43,952 bases of DNA from NCBI GenBank assembly GCA_003427395.1, contig BFEA01000878.1, positions 71,995 through 115,946 on the forward strand. The letters run 5' to 3'. Position numbers and translations under genes: made by a program. How positions within the stretch are numbered: the first letter of the stretch is position 1; every line of letters starts with the position of its first letter. The DNA comes from Chara braunii. Its lineage: Eukaryota; Streptophyta; Charophyceae; Charales; Characeae. The notes beneath the pieces were generated by a model. The model saw only the letters and a program-made list of their open reading frames with translations, made no database searches and was not told where the DNA came from. Shown here piece after piece: positions 42,351-43,952 of this stretch.

Positions 42351-42400
42351 TTTATAAAATAATAATAATAATAATAATATTAATTATAATAATAATACAG
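42289..42400 (+). repeat. (TAA)n microsatellite
   Basis: Long run of ATA/TAA units with TTTATAAA and TTAATTAT interruptions. Confidence 0.95.
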
Positions 42401-42739
42401 AAAAATTAAGTAACAACGAGATGACAAGTACAGATTACACCATTACGTTGAAAGTCAGATAGTCGTACTGTGCCCAGAGAACGACATTGCACTAATAATA
42501 CACCAATAGAGATTCGCAGTACTAGAAACCAATGTCAAGGAGAATATACTCTCTCCTCACCAATCACATGGGTCCAGTCCCTTCACGCTCACTCTTGGCA
42601 CTCAGCGTTCAGCCTACTCCTACACAACTACCATAGCCTACGAACTGACAATGCTACTGTTGGCGCCAGCGGCAACCTGAAGTACTTGAAGATGTCGCAC
42701 ATGCAGACCATCCCCAATACAAGGTAAGTGTCCTCACAT

Positions 42740-43545
42740 CATCATCATCATCATCACCGACCCAACGTCGGCACCCTACCTAGCGCTCAACATCCAGACT
42801 ACAGGTGGCGGGTCCTATTCAGCCTAAGGTGGTGAGCGACAGTGAACCTCAGACATCAAACAACATCATACATATGTGGTCGGATATACGTGATTCTGAA
42901 CCAAGCCAAATCGCACAGTGATTCCCACCGAATAAGATAGCAAAAGCTCATGATTGACAATGCAGGTACAGCGTCACCATCATCAATGCAGACCCAACAT
43001 CGCAGTCCTATCTGGCGTTCAATGTCCAAACTATAGATGGCAGATCCTACCTAGCCTCTACTACAATGCCGAAGTTGACGATAACAGCTACCCCGAAGTA
43101 CGAGTATTCAACGACCAATGTCGCATGCCTCTTGCGCCGGGTATGTCCCTTCACTCACTCACAACCTCGGTCCCCCACACACAGATGCCATATGCACCCA
43201 AGAACCACCATGCGACTTTCCTTTTCTCCTTCTTCTTCTCCTTCTTTTTCTTCTCCTTTCCTTTTATTCTTGCTCACTCCTCCTCCATGTGGTCACCTTC
43301 CTCCCCCTGTGCACCTCCTCCCGTAGCATATCGTAATGGCACAGACCAGAATAAGAACCGACCTCTCTCACATAGTACAGGATAGCGCAGTGGAAGGCTA
43401 ATCTACCACTGATCACCCAACCAACGTTTGCGATGCAGACCAAACATACATCACTACCATCACAAGGTGGGAAGGGGTCTGGCGCTCATAGAGTACATAT
43501 GGCAGATTCTATTCAGCCTATACTACAATGCCATCTGTCTATACA
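42740..43545 (+). repeat. three diverged ~100-bp repeats
   Basis: Copies at about 42750-42835, 42970-43070 and 43425-43535 share a GACCCAACRTCG-like start, GGCGYTC, a GACTACAGGTGGCGGRTCC / ACTATAGATGGCAGATCC / GTACATATGGCAGATTC block and TATTCAGCCT / TACCTAGCCT. The 143-codon frame at 42954-43385 follows the second copy and then a pyrimidine tract, so I do not call it a gene. Confidence 0.6.
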
Positions 43546-43584
43546 TACGGAAAATGAGAACTACGTCAAGTTTTGTTTGCAAAA

Positions 43585-43599
43585 TAATAAGAACAATAA

Positions 43600-43635
<36 letters not shown>

Positions 43636-43660
43636 AATAATAATAATAATATTAATATTA
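43585..43660 (+). repeat. (TAA)n microsatellite, second
   Basis: ATAATAATAATAAT run with AACACTAAT and TATTAAT interruptions. Confidence 0.95.
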
Positions 43661-43952
43661 ATGCTAGGGAGATGAGTGATAGTGATCTTCAGAGATCAGC
43701 AGCATCGTTTTCTTGTTTCGTGCTGTGCAAAAACTCTGGACTTTTATGAGAATCCAGCCTGTTGCCCCATTGATGTTTTGGTTTAGATTTAGAATCAGAC
43801 TTTGTTTAACGTGTTCTTTGGATATATTTGTGATCAAGCGATCTTGCATGTACGCCTCGTGCTTAGAGTCATAGTGACAGCATGTATCTCAAAATATTTC
43901 CAAGAAGGCCAAAAAGGCAAAGAAGACACGAAGTAGCATGTGTCAGAGTCAC
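43661..43952. other. no gene seen
   Basis: The GATGAGTGATAGTGATCTTC stretch at its start resembles 42831-42870 (GGTGGTGAGCGACAGTGAAC), so part of it belongs to the preceding repeat family. Confidence 0.4.

Noticed and set aside
1-43952. CRISPR array, operons, ribosome binding sites or other bacterial features
   Set aside because: Spliced gene, LTR element and microsatellites show eukaryotic nuclear DNA. No regularly spaced identical repeats with unique spacers were seen.

Overview
This is nuclear DNA of a eukaryote, most likely a green-lineage organism. A streptophyte alga such as Chara is my guess, not a proof. The reasons are one intron-containing ribosomal protein gene with a plant-like sequence and long introns, GT-AG splice sites, plant telo-box motifs in its first intron, a plant-type Ty3 retrotransposon, and very abundant CT, GT, TA and TAA microsatellites. 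Only one host gene could be identified in about 44 kb. The rest is repeats, decayed mobile elements and sequence in which I see no gene.

Layout: 1-12.8 kb has no recognisable host gene. It holds local duplications, a SINE-like repeat (3340-3740), a minus-strand hAT transposase fragment (4132-4704), microsatellites and inverted repeats. At 12821-18406 on the minus strand lies the gene for 40S ribosomal protein SA (uS2) in three coding exons, giving 333 residues. From 18.4 to 21.5 kb come a GC-rich hairpin-bearing repeat, CT and TA arrays and a tandem duplication. At 21513-30450 on the minus strand is a nearly full-length but inactivated Ty3/gypsy LTR retrotransposon with gag, protease, RT, RNase H, integrase and a chromodomain-like tail, probably flanked by a 5-bp target duplication.

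At about 30975-34634 on the plus strand lies the most interesting unit. It is a decayed open frame that reads in order: a Penelope-like/telomerase-branch-like reverse transcriptase, a Ser/Pro/Val linker with 57-bp in-frame repeats, a Josephin-like cysteine protease (deubiquitinase fold) with Cys, His and Asn in the expected places, a second low-complexity linker, and a Cys/His-rich RING-like domain. If these parts belong together, it is a retroelement carrying ubiquitin-pathway domains. Immediately after it sits a second copy of the SINE-like repeat with a poly(A) tail (34690-35185, minus strand).

From 36.6 to 42.1 kb there is a 37-40-bp minisatellite and then an unusual landscape of dozens of perfect or near-perfect short hairpins. 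Inside it, at 39188-39248 on the plus strand, is a sequence that satisfies the full type III hammerhead ribozyme consensus (GUA cleavage triplet, all core residues, three stems). Another tRNA-like SINE candidate with an A-rich tail lies at 39622-39902 (minus). The last 2 kb hold TAA microsatellites and a thrice-repeated ~100-bp sequence.

All calls come from reading the sequence. No database or folding search was run.
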